From Lepisosteus oculatus (lineage: Eukaryota; Chordata; Actinopteri; Semionotiformes; Lepisosteidae): a stretch of 64,000 nt of DNA. A program made the position numbers and the translations under genes. The DNA lies in contig NC_090706.1 in the NCBI RefSeq assembly GCF_040954835.1, forward strand, positions 31,877,148 through 31,941,147, written 5' to 3'. How positions within the stretch are numbered: the first letter of the stretch is position 1; each line of letters opens with the position of its first letter. Below, one piece after another: positions 1-11,717 of the stretch. A model generated the notes under the pieces. That model ran no database searches and was not told the DNA's origin. It saw only the letters and a list, made by a program, of their open reading frames with translations.

Positions 1-105
1 TTCACCTTCCGCTGTAGGGCTTTTTAGTCAGCAATGCTGCGGTTGCCATACCACACTGTGATGCAACCTGTCACTGTGCTTTCTGTAGTGCATCTGTAAA
101 AGTTA
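1..105 (-). pseudogene. CR1/L2-type LINE reverse transcriptase fragment at window edge
   Basis: Read on the minus strand this stretch gives the pattern FYRCTTES, then GCITVWYG, an in-frame stop, and KALQRKV. It corresponds to the C-terminal part of fish CR1/L2-clade non-LTR reverse transcriptases and to the same segment of the copy at 5256-6010 (FYRNTIESVLTSGMTVWYGG). The stop codon shows that it is dead. The 3' part of the element, if present, lies beyond the left edge. Family assignment rests on remembered motifs, not a search. Confidence 0.65.
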
Positions 106-293
106 TTTTTAAAAAAATATACAGTATGCTACATTTTTAGTTATCCATTGAAAATTACTACACTTTAATAAGTCAAACACTAAATATTGTTTAACTGGCC
201 TAATTAGGAACTTTCTCTTTTCATCTGATTGTCCTCTGGAGCACTTGAGGTCTAACATACAGTTTAGTTCTATGGAGTTTTACAGATACTGTA

Positions 294-1103
294 TGTTATG
301 ACCCCAGGTGTCTAGGGGTAAAGGGGTGTAACATTTAGGATGGATTTGGATGCAGGTGGGTTTCTGGTGAGAGACTTAGAAAGCTTTGGTGCAAAAATGA
401 TTTCTTTTAAAAACTGAATAAGTGACTGGTACATGTACAGAACACAATAACACACAGGGAAAAGGAACTTGAGCAGTGCCAAAGGAAAGAAAATAACAAA
501 CAAAATGGCGTAAGCTAATAAAGTGAGGGGAAGCTGACCTAACTACAAAACAAAAACCTGAAACATTCAGTCTTCATTGTCTTCTAATGCCCTACCTAAC
601 CTTCACTAACTACCCAAAACCATAAAAGACACAAGGCACTCACCCATCCTAAACTAGTGTTTCTAATAAAAAGATAAAAAGAACTATGTGTGCACAATGT
701 ACCTGACAACCTTAACTAACCCTTTACACAAAAGTTCACAGAAATACACAAGTGAGCTACGAATACAAATAAGGGAAAACAAGAGTAGACACAAATAATA
801 CAGTACAAAAGAGCACAGAGGTTAATATGACACATTTGGGCAAGGTAATGGCGAAATAAAGGCTAATACAAACAAATGAAAGTATAAGGCGATGAACACA
901 AATCAACAAAGTCGAAGCTATACGGAAGTTAAATACTGAAGAAGTTGAGATCTGATTGGTTGAGAAGCTGATTACGAATGATGTAATACAGCAAGTTGGA
1001 TAAATTAATGAACCAATAGGGAGGAAGAACAACCAAGGTCAGGAAGTGTGGAACACTGAATCAAAACAAACACACACGGACCACTCTGGGATGTACTGTA
1101 ACA
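294..1103 (-). repeat. Probable 3' LTR of a Ty3/gypsy-like retrotransposon
   Basis: On the minus strand the segment begins TGTTACAG and ends CATAACA, so it has the TG...CA ends expected of an LTR and is about 810 bp long. A purine-rich tract (GGGTGGGGG) lies immediately before the TGTTACAG end, where plus-strand primer sequence belongs. A gypsy-type pol remnant in the same orientation lies on the upstream side at 1363-1650. The order pol, polypurine tract, LTR is correct for the 3' end of an element. No second LTR copy was found in the window, so the boundaries are inferred. Confidence 0.5.
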
Positions 1104-1112
1104 CCCCCACCC
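1104..1112 (-). other. Candidate polypurine tract of the gypsy-like element
   Basis: GGGTGGGGG on the minus strand directly abuts the TGTTACAG start of the proposed LTR. In Ty3/gypsy elements this position holds the polypurine tract that primes plus-strand synthesis. The single T interruption is tolerable. Confidence 0.45.
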
Positions 1113-1362
1113 ATAAAAACACACATCTAATGTTTGGACAAATGGAAAACACAAAGGAAAACAAATCTTGTTTAAACTCTAGAAAGGCCGTCAGCCAACA
1201 CATTTTCTGCCCCTCTCTTGTGGAGAATTTCCAAATTATAATTATGGATAAACAAAGACCAGCATATCAGTCATTGATTTTGATTATACATATGGTGCAG
1301 AAACACCAAAGGGCTATGGTAAGTGTAACAATTATAAACAATTACACATAAACTTTGAATTA

Positions 1363-1650
1363 CTATGGAGCTAATAATAAGGCCAATGCTTCTTTCTCAA
1401 TGGTGGAATAATTACCTTGATGCTTGTTTAATTTTCGCAAGAAATAGCGAACCGGTCTTCCTGTCTCATCATACTGCTCTCGAAAAAGCATGTTGACACT
1501 CATCAGACCAGGTGACGTTTTCATTGGGCTAAGTAAACTAGTAAGTGGATGTACCATTTTAGAGAAGTTTTTACAAAAAGTTCGATAATAACCAGTCATG
1601 CCTAAAAATCTTTCTCTAAAATCTCTGTTTACTCTTTTGTTGCTTTGCAC
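1363..1650 (-). pseudogene. Ty3/gypsy pol remnant (end of RT joined to start of RNase H)
   Basis: The minus-strand frame contains RERFLGMTGYYRTFCKNFSK and HPLTSLLSP, the typical gypsy reverse transcriptase end (FLGxxxYYRxFxxxF...PLTxLL). It then reads PVRYFLRKLNKHQGNYSTIE, followed by KEALAL, the start of gypsy RNase H. The stretch normally found between these blocks is shortened, so this is an internally deleted remnant. It lies upstream of the proposed 3' LTR in the same orientation. No integrase or gag was seen. Confidence 0.75.
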
Positions 1651-4600
1651 TCACCTACAGTACCAGCTTTAACTTTTTCAGACTGAATACCATCTACTGT
1701 TAAGAAACACTTATATAATATAGCTAACTGATAATGATATGGATACTGATCTACAGTTATTTTAAACACACTTTGGAGAAAAAAAATCTAATGTATTTCA
1801 TTTAGATGTACAGTGCAATGTGTATTCCTTGCAGATGTACTATTGTACCTGTAGCTGTATTTTAGAGGTTTGTCATTTAAAAACTCCTTAGATCTCCTAG
1901 ACTTGTCTAGAACTTAAAAGTTTGGTTTCAGATGCTATAGCATGCAAAATCGCATACTGTGGAAGCCTGTTTTATTTTTCTGCCCCACCAGGTAATGAAG
2001 CTGCTCTGTAGGAATGAAAGGGGTCATCTCAGAGGGGGTACGGAAAAAAGCCAGCAGGAGTGAAGGACGCCCTGCTCAAAGTTCCTGCCAGCTGTATAGC
2101 TCAGCCTGTCCCCCTCCTTTGCCCATTAATAATTGATTGGCAGAAAAGGCAATGATACCTCAACAGCCACAGTATGGGGTTGAACACTGCTGCAGTATGT
2201 CCGGAAGAAGGATAAAGATGTTATCTAAAACAGTGACATCCTAAAACCAGCAGAGAATTGTGAAGCCTACACTTCAGGCAGATTTCTTCATGTATAGTAC
2301 CGATGAAACAGCAGTCCTGAAGAACCAAAGTCATTAAACTGTTCATTCATCCATGTTAATGATGTGACCATGCAAGTTCACCGGTGTTTGTGCAGATAAG
2401 AGCAAATTAATACCTGAACAAAGCTACGTATCAGAACTATAGCCATAAACAGAGGTTGGGGTTATATCTTTGCTAAAGACAGTTGACACTTCCAGTACTC
2501 TAATGCTGCAGGTGATTTTATTTCACCAACACAAAGCACCAACATTACACAAGAAAAATAGGCACATTTTAAAACACAAACAGGTCCTCACAAAGTTAAT
2601 TAGAAATGGACAGCTCAATTGTTCATCTGTAAATTGAAGAATAGAAAAGGTATTTGTCTTTTCTAAGGAGGAATTAATAGTAAATACACTGTAAATATAG
2701 TTAATAGTGTATTGTGATATTTGATTGTTTGATCTACAAAATTGCTAAATTAAATCACTTTGAAATTACTGAAATTACTGTATACACATCAAACTTGTTA
2801 TAAAATTATTTTTAGCGTTGTATAATGTCTCATAAGTAGTTTTTTTTAGGATTGCTATCTATTAATCTTGGGTCTTCTATTTAAACCAGCAAAGCAATCG
2901 TTAGTAGGATTATAACCAAAAAATATTTAAAAAGTAATAATAATATGCTTATTATTCAGAGTTCAGAGATCAGTATTTTAAACACAGGCCTTCAACTTAT
3001 AGATCCAGTTCTACTGAAGTAGCTTCAAGTGGAATTGAATGGAGGAGAAATTCTAAATAAATTATTCAAATTGAGTTAAAGGAGAGCTGCAAAGTTATTT
3101 TTACATTTCAGGATTAGAAAGAATCAGCATTGATGAGTGCATTTCAAACAATAAAAGTAAAATGTACACAGAAACCTGTAAAGCCTCCAATTTACATCAC
3201 AAAATAGATTAATTTTCCATGTATGCACAGCGCCATGTTTTACGATTCAGAACACGGCAACAAAGCATCCGGTGATGCGTTGCGGTCTTATTACATTTTA
3301 AACAAGCAGGCTCTCTTGTTCAATCCAATAAAATTATTGCTCCTGATTTCAAAACGGTTTTGACAACAAATACTACTTACTTGCTAACTCTGCATGCAGA
3401 TCACGTTGGAACATTTCTGCAGTGAAATGTCTGCTGCACAACCTGTACGTATTCGCTCGTACATCACATTACATTAGTCATTACAGTAACTAGTGAGTAG
3501 GAAGGGCTGCATCACATTGCAATTCGTGGGAAATAGAATGCAAGTTTCCGACAACATGGTGACTTACAATACTTTCACAAAGTTTGACGTTTCTCTTTTT
3601 TTTAATTCTGTAATATCACCAAGATGAGACATTGGGACTGCAGTTTCCCTTTAGGTTTTTCAAATATAAAACATAGTTCTTACAATCAAAATTCAGGATG
3701 TCACAGAGAACACTGCCAAGCAGATATATTCCATGTTATGCATTATTGTGTAAATATATTTGCTTTTTTAGAGTTTTCTTTATCAAATCTTCTTTAACTA
3801 GGGGATATACAGTACCTTTCAGTCAGAGAATCGGACACTGTTAGTATTTTAACAAGTATATATGTACTTATTTCACTACTTTTATGTAACTGATACTGTA
3901 ATATCTTTAGCTCTTCTCAGTGTTTTTATTTTAGAATTATTCTCACATATTTAATATTTTCATTAATGTGTTCTACTGTTATATTGATAAAGTAAGAAGA
4001 ATAAAGATTTTATCTTTGTCTCGAGATCTTCATACTTCCAGGTGCTATAGAAATGTGAATTCAATTGTACTATATTGCAGTTGATTGTAATTGTGCCCTT
4101 AGTCAATAAATAAAATCAATTTATTGATTGATTGAACTCAGTGGCTGATAGACTATTCTGTCTACATTTGGTAACCTGTAGTTTTTCCCATCCTAATTTT
4201 TCATAATCATTCTGGAGAGCACCTCTTAAAAGCTGAATTAGTCACATTGCATAAATTCTTTTTTTAAAATTCATAATGATAATCTAAGCACACTGAATAA
4301 AAGAATCACCATGGGAACAAATAACAGGTTACACAAGCATTACAAAACAAAATAGCTGGCAAATGTAACGTGTTTCATAAGAAATTAAATAACTAAATTT
4401 TAAAACTGGTCAGAAGAATAATTTGCTATCTGTACATACAGTAGAATTACTGTATATTGGCCTTTCTGTGTTCCATTGCTTATGACATACACATGTACTA
4501 CACCATTAATATGACCCTCTCTGACTTATAAAATATTTATTAATGTCATTGTGTAAAAATAAAGAGGATGAATCGGTAGATGTACTTTCTTACAGAATTG

Positions 4601-5255
4601 ATTTTTCATTTTGCTTCCATTTTTATTTTTTTTAAAAGCCAAATATCCCATCTGCTCCTGCAGGCCATGGCTCATATTGCTCACTCTAGCTAAAAGCAAT
4701 AGTCACAAAGATATTTTCACCTTAGCAACACTGAAACTCACTTTTCCTCCAAAATTTCCACTTTGCCTCAAATTTCTGGTGAAATTTCATAGATTTGTTT
4801 TCAATGTTTGTAACTATGGATTCCTATACAGGAAGGTAAGGATTCACCTTCTTGTGATTGCTTATAATGATTTCTAACTGGAGACAGCCTAATACAAAGC
4901 ATGACTTTAAGTAATTTTACTCTGGACAGTATGTAAAAAATGTAAAAAAAGATTTACATTATGAAGAATCATTTGACCAAATTCAGAGCATGAAACATTC
5001 TGCTGGCTTTGTAAGGCTGTACTTTAAATATCAATATAATTTTAATTTTATTATTATATTATTAAAACAAACACAACATAACTTATAATAATATATATCA
5101 CGCTGAATATATGGCAGTTGTTTGATTTTGTCTACTGTTAGAGACATACTTCTGTTTTACTGCTTTTCTGAGGGAAAGTTTTGTCAGACATTGCCAATAC
5201 AAGATGATAAATCTAAGCTGAAAGATGCAGAAAGATAAGTTATATAAATATAGGG
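1651..5255. other. AT-rich stretch with no recognised gene
   Basis: I found no exon-like open frame with splice sites and no recognisable transposon protein here. Short AT-rich runs and a TTGATTGATTG run near 4120-4135 are the only simple patterns. The short plus-strand open frame at 4611-4877 resembles no family and looks like chance. Confidence 0.4.
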
Positions 5256-6010
5256 GTTCAAGATTCAAGATTTTTTATTTGCCATATACAACAAGTATAT
5301 TGGAATGCTTACTCACTCAGCTGTACCCAGTAACAGTAGAGAAAAAAATAGGCACAAATGACAAACGGATATGGACAATATATTTAGACAATAGACGTTA
5401 TAGTACAGCCAAGACAGGTCATAGTGCAAACAGTGCTAATTTGGGCAGGTGCTAATTTGAGCTGTTTATGATGTGGACTGCTTGGTGGAAAAAACTGTTT
5501 TTCAATCTATTGGCCAGTGTTCTGATACCTCCTACCAGAACCCAGGGGTGAAAACAGATCGTGGCCAGGGTGAATTGGGTCCCGAAGTATAGCTCGAGCC
5601 CGGCTGTAACAGTGGTCAAGATGTATCTGGTAAATGGAGGGTAGCTTGGTCCCAATGATTTTCTGAGCAGACCTCACAACCCTCTTTTTGGCTTTTCTGT
5701 ACTGTGGCTCCACCATACCACACCGTCATACCACTGGTCAGAACACTCTCAATGGTATTACGGTAAAAATTGGTGAGTGTTGTCTTGCTCATCCCCCACT
5801 TCCTTAACTGTCTCAGGAAGCGAAGGCGCTGGTGGGATTTAATGAGGATATCAGCAGTTTTCTCTGACCAGCTCAGCCTCTCACTTATCTGGAAGCCAAG
5901 GAACCTGAAGGTGCTGACAGTTTCGACTGGAACCCCGTAAATGGTGATGAGTGTGTGACGTCCTCCATGCCTCCTGAAGTGCACAATAATTGTGAACAGC
6001 TGTCTAAATA
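5256..6010 (-). pseudogene. CR1/L2-clade LINE, 3' part (reverse transcriptase C-terminus and 3' end)
   Basis: The minus strand encodes, in three overlapping frames, the C-terminal part of a CR1/L2-type reverse transcriptase. Visible blocks are FRFLGFQISERLSW, HQRLRFLRQLRKWGMSKTTL and FYRNTIESVLTSGMTVWYGG, then in another frame AQKIIGTKLPSIYQ, HPGHDLFSPLGSGRRYQ and NRLKNSFFHQAV. The order FLG, LRFLRxLR, FYRxxIESVLT, VWYGG, HPGH, GRRY, RxKNSFxP-like is typical of this clade. At least two frameshifts separate the blocks, so it is not functional. The body upstream of the C-terminus is missing (5' truncation), as is usual for LINE copies. Confidence 0.8.
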
Positions 6011-6851
6011 TTGTTTGACGTCTTGTTATTGTGAGCATACAATTTGTGGAAAAAATCCAAATCATACATTTATTTAAAGGAAACACTGTTTATCCATTTG
6101 TCAATTATATATTCAGCTGCCATCAAAGAAAAGCATTTTTACTTATTATTCTTGTTACTTAATTGCAGATATAATTGTTACTTATTGAGATACTACTTAA
6201 AATGTTTTTTACAAGAAGATAAGAATAGCACTTATTCACTTTTTACATTATCTCTGCTACTACTGTATATTATATTTCGCCAAAGATCCGGTCTACGTGA
6301 AAAGTGATATCAATGTTATTTCTCTTTTTCTTTATCTGACAAGATATATCATTGTGACCCTGTGTAGTATTTTAATTTATTTCTATTATGTATCTTATCT
6401 GCCTTTCATTTATAATAACACCACCTATATCACCGAGCTCTGAACTGCAAACGTGCCATTTTTTTCATGCTCTCATTCAGTACACACACTGGCATGTTCA
6501 CTGACAAAAATACCCTTCAAGAAAAATCCATTTAAAATCTCAATTATCACTTTCTGTGATTTTATTTCCTTTAGGCAAATGAAATCTGCCGAAGTGTGGA
6601 ATCAGGTCACAGATGATACAAGGAGGTTTTTATGTAATTAATTATTTTTCTTTTATGCAAAGTATGTACAGTACAGCCCTTCAAATGCCAGATCCAAGGA
6701 AAAAAGCAAACTGAAAGGCTACAGAATACTAAATCAAAGCACAACTAAAGTGCTTTGCTTAGCCAACAGCAAAAATATTTTACCTCGTTTTATGAGATAA
6801 ATGATTGGATAAAGTATTAATATTGGAAATACCTAGATTGGCTCTGATCCT

Positions 6852-6893
6852 TGCTTACAAGGACAGCTCAGCATTGAGCTGTCCTTGTAAGCA
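6852..6893. repeat. Perfect inverted repeat (19-bp arms, 4-nt loop)
   Basis: The left arm at 6852-6870 (TGCTTACAAGGACAGCTCA) is the exact reverse complement of the right arm at 6875-6893. Only GCAT separates them at 6871-6874. No mismatch was seen in 19 bp. It could be a young hairpin from a foldback transposon or replication slippage. A loop of four is too small for a normal microRNA precursor. Confidence 0.85.
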
Positions 6894-9800
6894 GTTTCTT
6901 ATATCAGGTGATCTCTGCCATGTTATGGGTATGTTAAGACACTGACTGAACACATAATCACAGCTTGGATCACAAGCATTCATGTCCCCAATTCTTATGT
7001 TCTTTACTTCTAGAGTGGCCACATCTCCAAGCTTCCATTGAGTTTTAAATTATTAAAGTCATCAGTTATAGTTTTTATGTAATTCGTCAAATATGCTAGT
7101 TTTTCATGTCTTTATCCCTATAATTGCTCTTCTGAAAAACTGCCTAACTTTATAAACACCAAGAGCTGGCCTTTACTTTAGTGAGATCCAAAGGCCCCTG
7201 AGCTGAACTTCTCTTCAATTTATCCACATGAACGAATTAAGTACACCAAATGTGACAGTCTTTAAATGCAGTCAATATGAATCTCGGGGGGGAAAGCTTA
7301 AAAATGCATTTCTCTGTTGTAACAAACAGCATGTCTAGCATGTCTAACAGTAATGTTTTCTCCTTACAAACTCTTCCAAATAACTAATTCTTTATCCTGT
7401 GACAGTTAGTAGCACATAGGTAGGCAAAGTTCAGCTGAGGCTTAAAGAAAGGACATTCAAAGGAATATGATGTGGCAGGGAATTCCACAATTATCTTGGC
7501 TGATGTGTGTGTTTCTCGCTTCAAGTTCAAATTGAATTTGCTTCTCGCTTTCATGCCGTTAAACAATGAGCTCTACTGGAAAATATGAGGCTCCCATCAC
7601 TCTTTAAATGTAATTTAAAAACTTTAAAAACAAATTATTTTGAATAATAAAATTTAATCTTCACAAATGAAGCTACCATTAAGCCATTTTACAGTAGGAG
7701 ACTGAATAGCATTAAACATCTTAAGCATTTTGTCTAATGTTAACCCTTTTAAATAACCCAGAAGGTTCTTTAAACGACTGTATGCATTTAGTAAAACAAC
7801 TACTTTCCTTTTTTGTTTATTTATTAATGTGCTAAACCTTGTTTCAATCATAAGACACAAACCTACGAATATACTTTTTATCAAGACAAACAAATGAAAT
7901 GTACAGTAGTTCTGTTTTACATGCCTTGAGCACATAGTTATTTGATATTAAGAGAAGTTTTCAGTACCTTCACTGTCAAAAGCAATAGAAATTATAGGCA
8001 TCCCAGAGTTTTGGTTATGGTTTTCATTTAAATGCAAATTCGTATCTGTGTTCCTAACTGGGTGGCACATCTTCAATGCTGTAATATCCCTCTGAACAAC
8101 AAGCCAACTCCAATACTATTATTTACAGTATCTTCATTTCTTAATCCAGAACCTACCAGAATTTGTGATCATTCCCCTAGTTCTGGCCCTTCTCTTTCTA
8201 TAAAACGGGCGATCTTTCAATTTTGACAAACGATAAAAATGACAATTGACCAATAATGAACAAGAGAAGCTAATTCTCTATGTAACTGAACAAGAAGAAT
8301 TAGTTTAGCACAAGCAGATAATGACTACAAGGAAACCCAAAAATACCCAGAAAGGAAAATAATTATATATATACTGTATTGATTTATGGTTAAAAGTTAA
8401 ATGTTGAGTTCCTATGTTCCTGTAAATGTATTCAGTAACTCTTTTTTGTATTTTTGGCTTTGATACAGGTTGAGTAGCTACCAGAGCTAGATAAATATAC
8501 CTCCACTGCCATTGAATAATTGATTAAAACTACAGATTTGATCCAATGCTCAAAAAAGCCTTTACATTAATAAACGTGGAGCACCTGAAATGCCAATTGT
8601 ATTAAAGACCCAGTGGAGATCACATGTCAAGTCTGAATACATTCATTTTCTTGGTGTCTTTAAATTAGTTTCCTTAAAAGACATGTACAACTCTCCAAGT
8701 ACTGAACAAATGAGTGGAAGAGAGTCAGTAGGAGAATCATATTGGTTTCCAGCATAGCAGAGACCTCTTAGTATGAAAGACTTCAGCAGAAGCTGCATCT
8801 ATGCCTGAGATTTCCACCTCCAGAATGGCACTTCTACTGCAGTCTATCTATTCTGTCCAATCTGTAGAGATGTATGGCACAGACATTTGCCATAGCCCTC
8901 TATTAGTGAGCTGAGGTCCAGATGTGTCATGGAAGATCCAAGTCTGGAAGTTAAACAGTGCTACATCTGGAACAATAAGCCTCCATCTCACATTTCTATC
9001 TAAAATGTCATTAGGAGAGTAAAATATTGCATATATATCAAGAGACTATATATATCAAGAGACTATATAATAAGGGGAAAATACAAAAGTAATTGCAATG
9101 TGCATACTGAAATATGCAGGCAGGCATTATCTCGGTAAATAATTACTGTATGTGGTATAAAGTAAACTCCATAACATATTTCTGGATGTTACTTGTTTTA
9201 CAATATAAACCATTTATATTGGTTTTCTCTGCACAAAAGCATTGTTCATACCTTTAGTGTGCTGTAACAATTACCCTTTCCAAATGAAGCCTAAATCAGG
9301 ACAGGTGTTTAATTTTTGTTCCAGATCAGTTTGATCAAAACCGATAGATACTGACTTCTTGTCTCGTTAACAAAACCAAAACTGGGATCTGTGATTCTTC
9401 AATCTATAACATATTTCCAGATGCTTAAACTCTTCCTGAAGACAATGATTCATTCCTCCTTATGAGATATTACACAGCTGGTAATTAAAAAAAACATAAC
9501 TCTCAATGTATGGTCAAATACATGATACTAAAATAAAATGCAGTATATTACTGTGTAGACAGTAATGTTAAGAGATGTTAAGAGATGCACCACTGCAAAA
9601 TCCTTTTCTCTTACAGATTGACTAAATTATACAGTTGTTTTTACATCTTGGTCACTGAATGAACAGCTAGCCATTTTACAGCATGAATCCTATTAATCTG
9701 TTTTACCCCCAAGCTAAAGTACAGATACAGTAGGTCAATAAACAAGAGACCACGCAGAAGTCAGTGATCCTAGTCCTATTGCATAAGCACCTGGTAAACC

Positions 9801-11586
9801 AACAATAATATGAAAAAACAGATCAGGCAAGTGTCTCTAAACAAACAATACTGAATAAGTGACCATTTTACACAGCTGTGCACAGCTGCGCATTCAGTAG
9901 TATGTGGACATGAGAAGGAACCAGGAACTATATGGTACACGGTGTGGTTTTTCATCTTACCCTAATGATATGGGTCACTTGTAAAAAAAATTCATATCTA
10001 ATCCTGAAGTCCACAACTTGATTTTGAGTCCATTGGAATTTAGGGATCCTTTTTATATGGAGAGCTGGAAATTGAAATGACTTCAGTAAAGAAACACATT
10101 GCTTCAGCTGTGTATATGATGAATTAAAATCTTTGAAAACCCAGAATTCCTTAAGATGATAAGAAATAAACTCAACATTGAACTGCGGCATTCCTTCAGT
10201 GGACAACCTTGTCCTCCCTCTCTCTTGCATCGACCCATGAATGCTCTGAACATAACTGCAGAAGCGCAGACACACCCTTCCACACATATCTTTCCATATT
10301 CTGTCAGAGGCACCTGACTGAGGTACCAGAGCTTTGAATTTGCATCATTCATAGAACAAGAAGCTTTGCCTGTCATTTCTTCTTGAAAGGAAATGTTTTA
10401 TTTTACTTGCTCCACATGCTATCATTTCAACCTCCAGAGAAAACAGCACATTGTCATCTTCAACTGGTTGTACAAAGATAAAGCCATTTTGAAAACACAC
10501 ACTAAAACATTGAACACAGATATCAATGTTTAATAAAATGACCTCTTTCCATTCCTCTCCTTGTCAGTTTGGATACACACTATCATTTTATAAATGTCTA
10601 ACAATGTGTTGTTATAATATAAACAATAAGTATGTTTATTTCTGTGCTCATCAGTAAATTCAGATACAATATATGTTACTATATATTGTATACACTGTAT
10701 ATGTCATTATAATGATATATATCATAATAATATATATATAATTATAAACATTACTAGTGTTTGAAACTGTCTGCAGATGTAGCTGATATTTACAGCAGGT
10801 ATGAGACATACAGTTTACCTTATATAAGGTATAAGATATAAGGTTTCATGTCTAGAATTAATATAAAAAATTATTATCACCTCTAGACTGTTATAAATGC
10901 AGAATATACCAGTCAAGGACCTATGAACACGCTCTTCTAGCAAATACATATATATCAAACCTTATTTATCCTCCAAACAGTTTACTGCATTTCTGTCCAG
11001 ATCACTATATCTGTTTACTTCTGGATTGCTTATTTTATTAATTACTTGTTAATACATGTAGTGAAAGAAAGCAAGACACATTACCAAGATGGCATACTGT
11101 TTTAAATTAGCTGTCTGATGGACCTAATATACAACCTGTTACAGCCTAGCAAAAACATTCTGCTCCCTAGTTTATTGTAAAAGATGATAATAAAAAGTGA
11201 TCCCAGCACTTCTACATGTTATCAGTTAAAGAACACCCTCAGAGATTCTTATTCTTTCCAGTATTGCGAAACAGTATTTTAAATAAGGCAGAGACAGCTA
11301 ACGAAAAGCAAATGAAAATGAGAATTCTATTACCTTTTTTTTGCTCTGTGTCTCTCCACCAAGAGGAAGCAATGAAGCTCACAGGTTTGCACTCCTCATT
11401 CTGCTGGTGAATTCTTGCCTTTCTTGAAGCACTCTTTGCTGCCCATTCATAATTTCTGTGACATACGAAGCAGCATCCCTCCTCTGAGTCTCCCAGCCCT
11501 GTCAGAGAATGTCAGGTGCTTAGTTTTGCACCAATCCTAGCCACTGAGACTCTGTTTAGGGTCTGTGAGACTCATTATCCACCTAC

Positions 11587-11717
11587 CAACGCGTTGCGAA
11601 TGCAAAAGGACTGCTTCTTCAACTAATGTTTCTTCTCTCTCTTGTTTAATTCGCTCTATGTTATCCTTGGAATTCGGAGACACTGAAATCTTTTGCCAAA
11701 TGCATGGAAACTGCATG
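11587..11717 (-). other. Weak candidate coding exon, unidentified
   Basis: On the minus strand a pyrimidine-rich stretch ending TTTTTACAG is followed by an open frame rich in charged residues (NIERIKQEREETLVEEAVLL). It ends at G followed by GTAGGT, a passable donor. The other two frames are closed. No partner exon was found and the residues match no family I know, so this may be chance. Confidence 0.2.

Noticed and set aside
6852..6893. MicroRNA precursor
   Set aside because: A 4-nt loop and 19-bp perfect stem are too short for a normal precursor; retained only as a hairpin.
9952..10376. Overlapping minus-strand open frames rich in Cys
   Set aside because: No motif, no splice-supported partner exon, and no coding-like composition.
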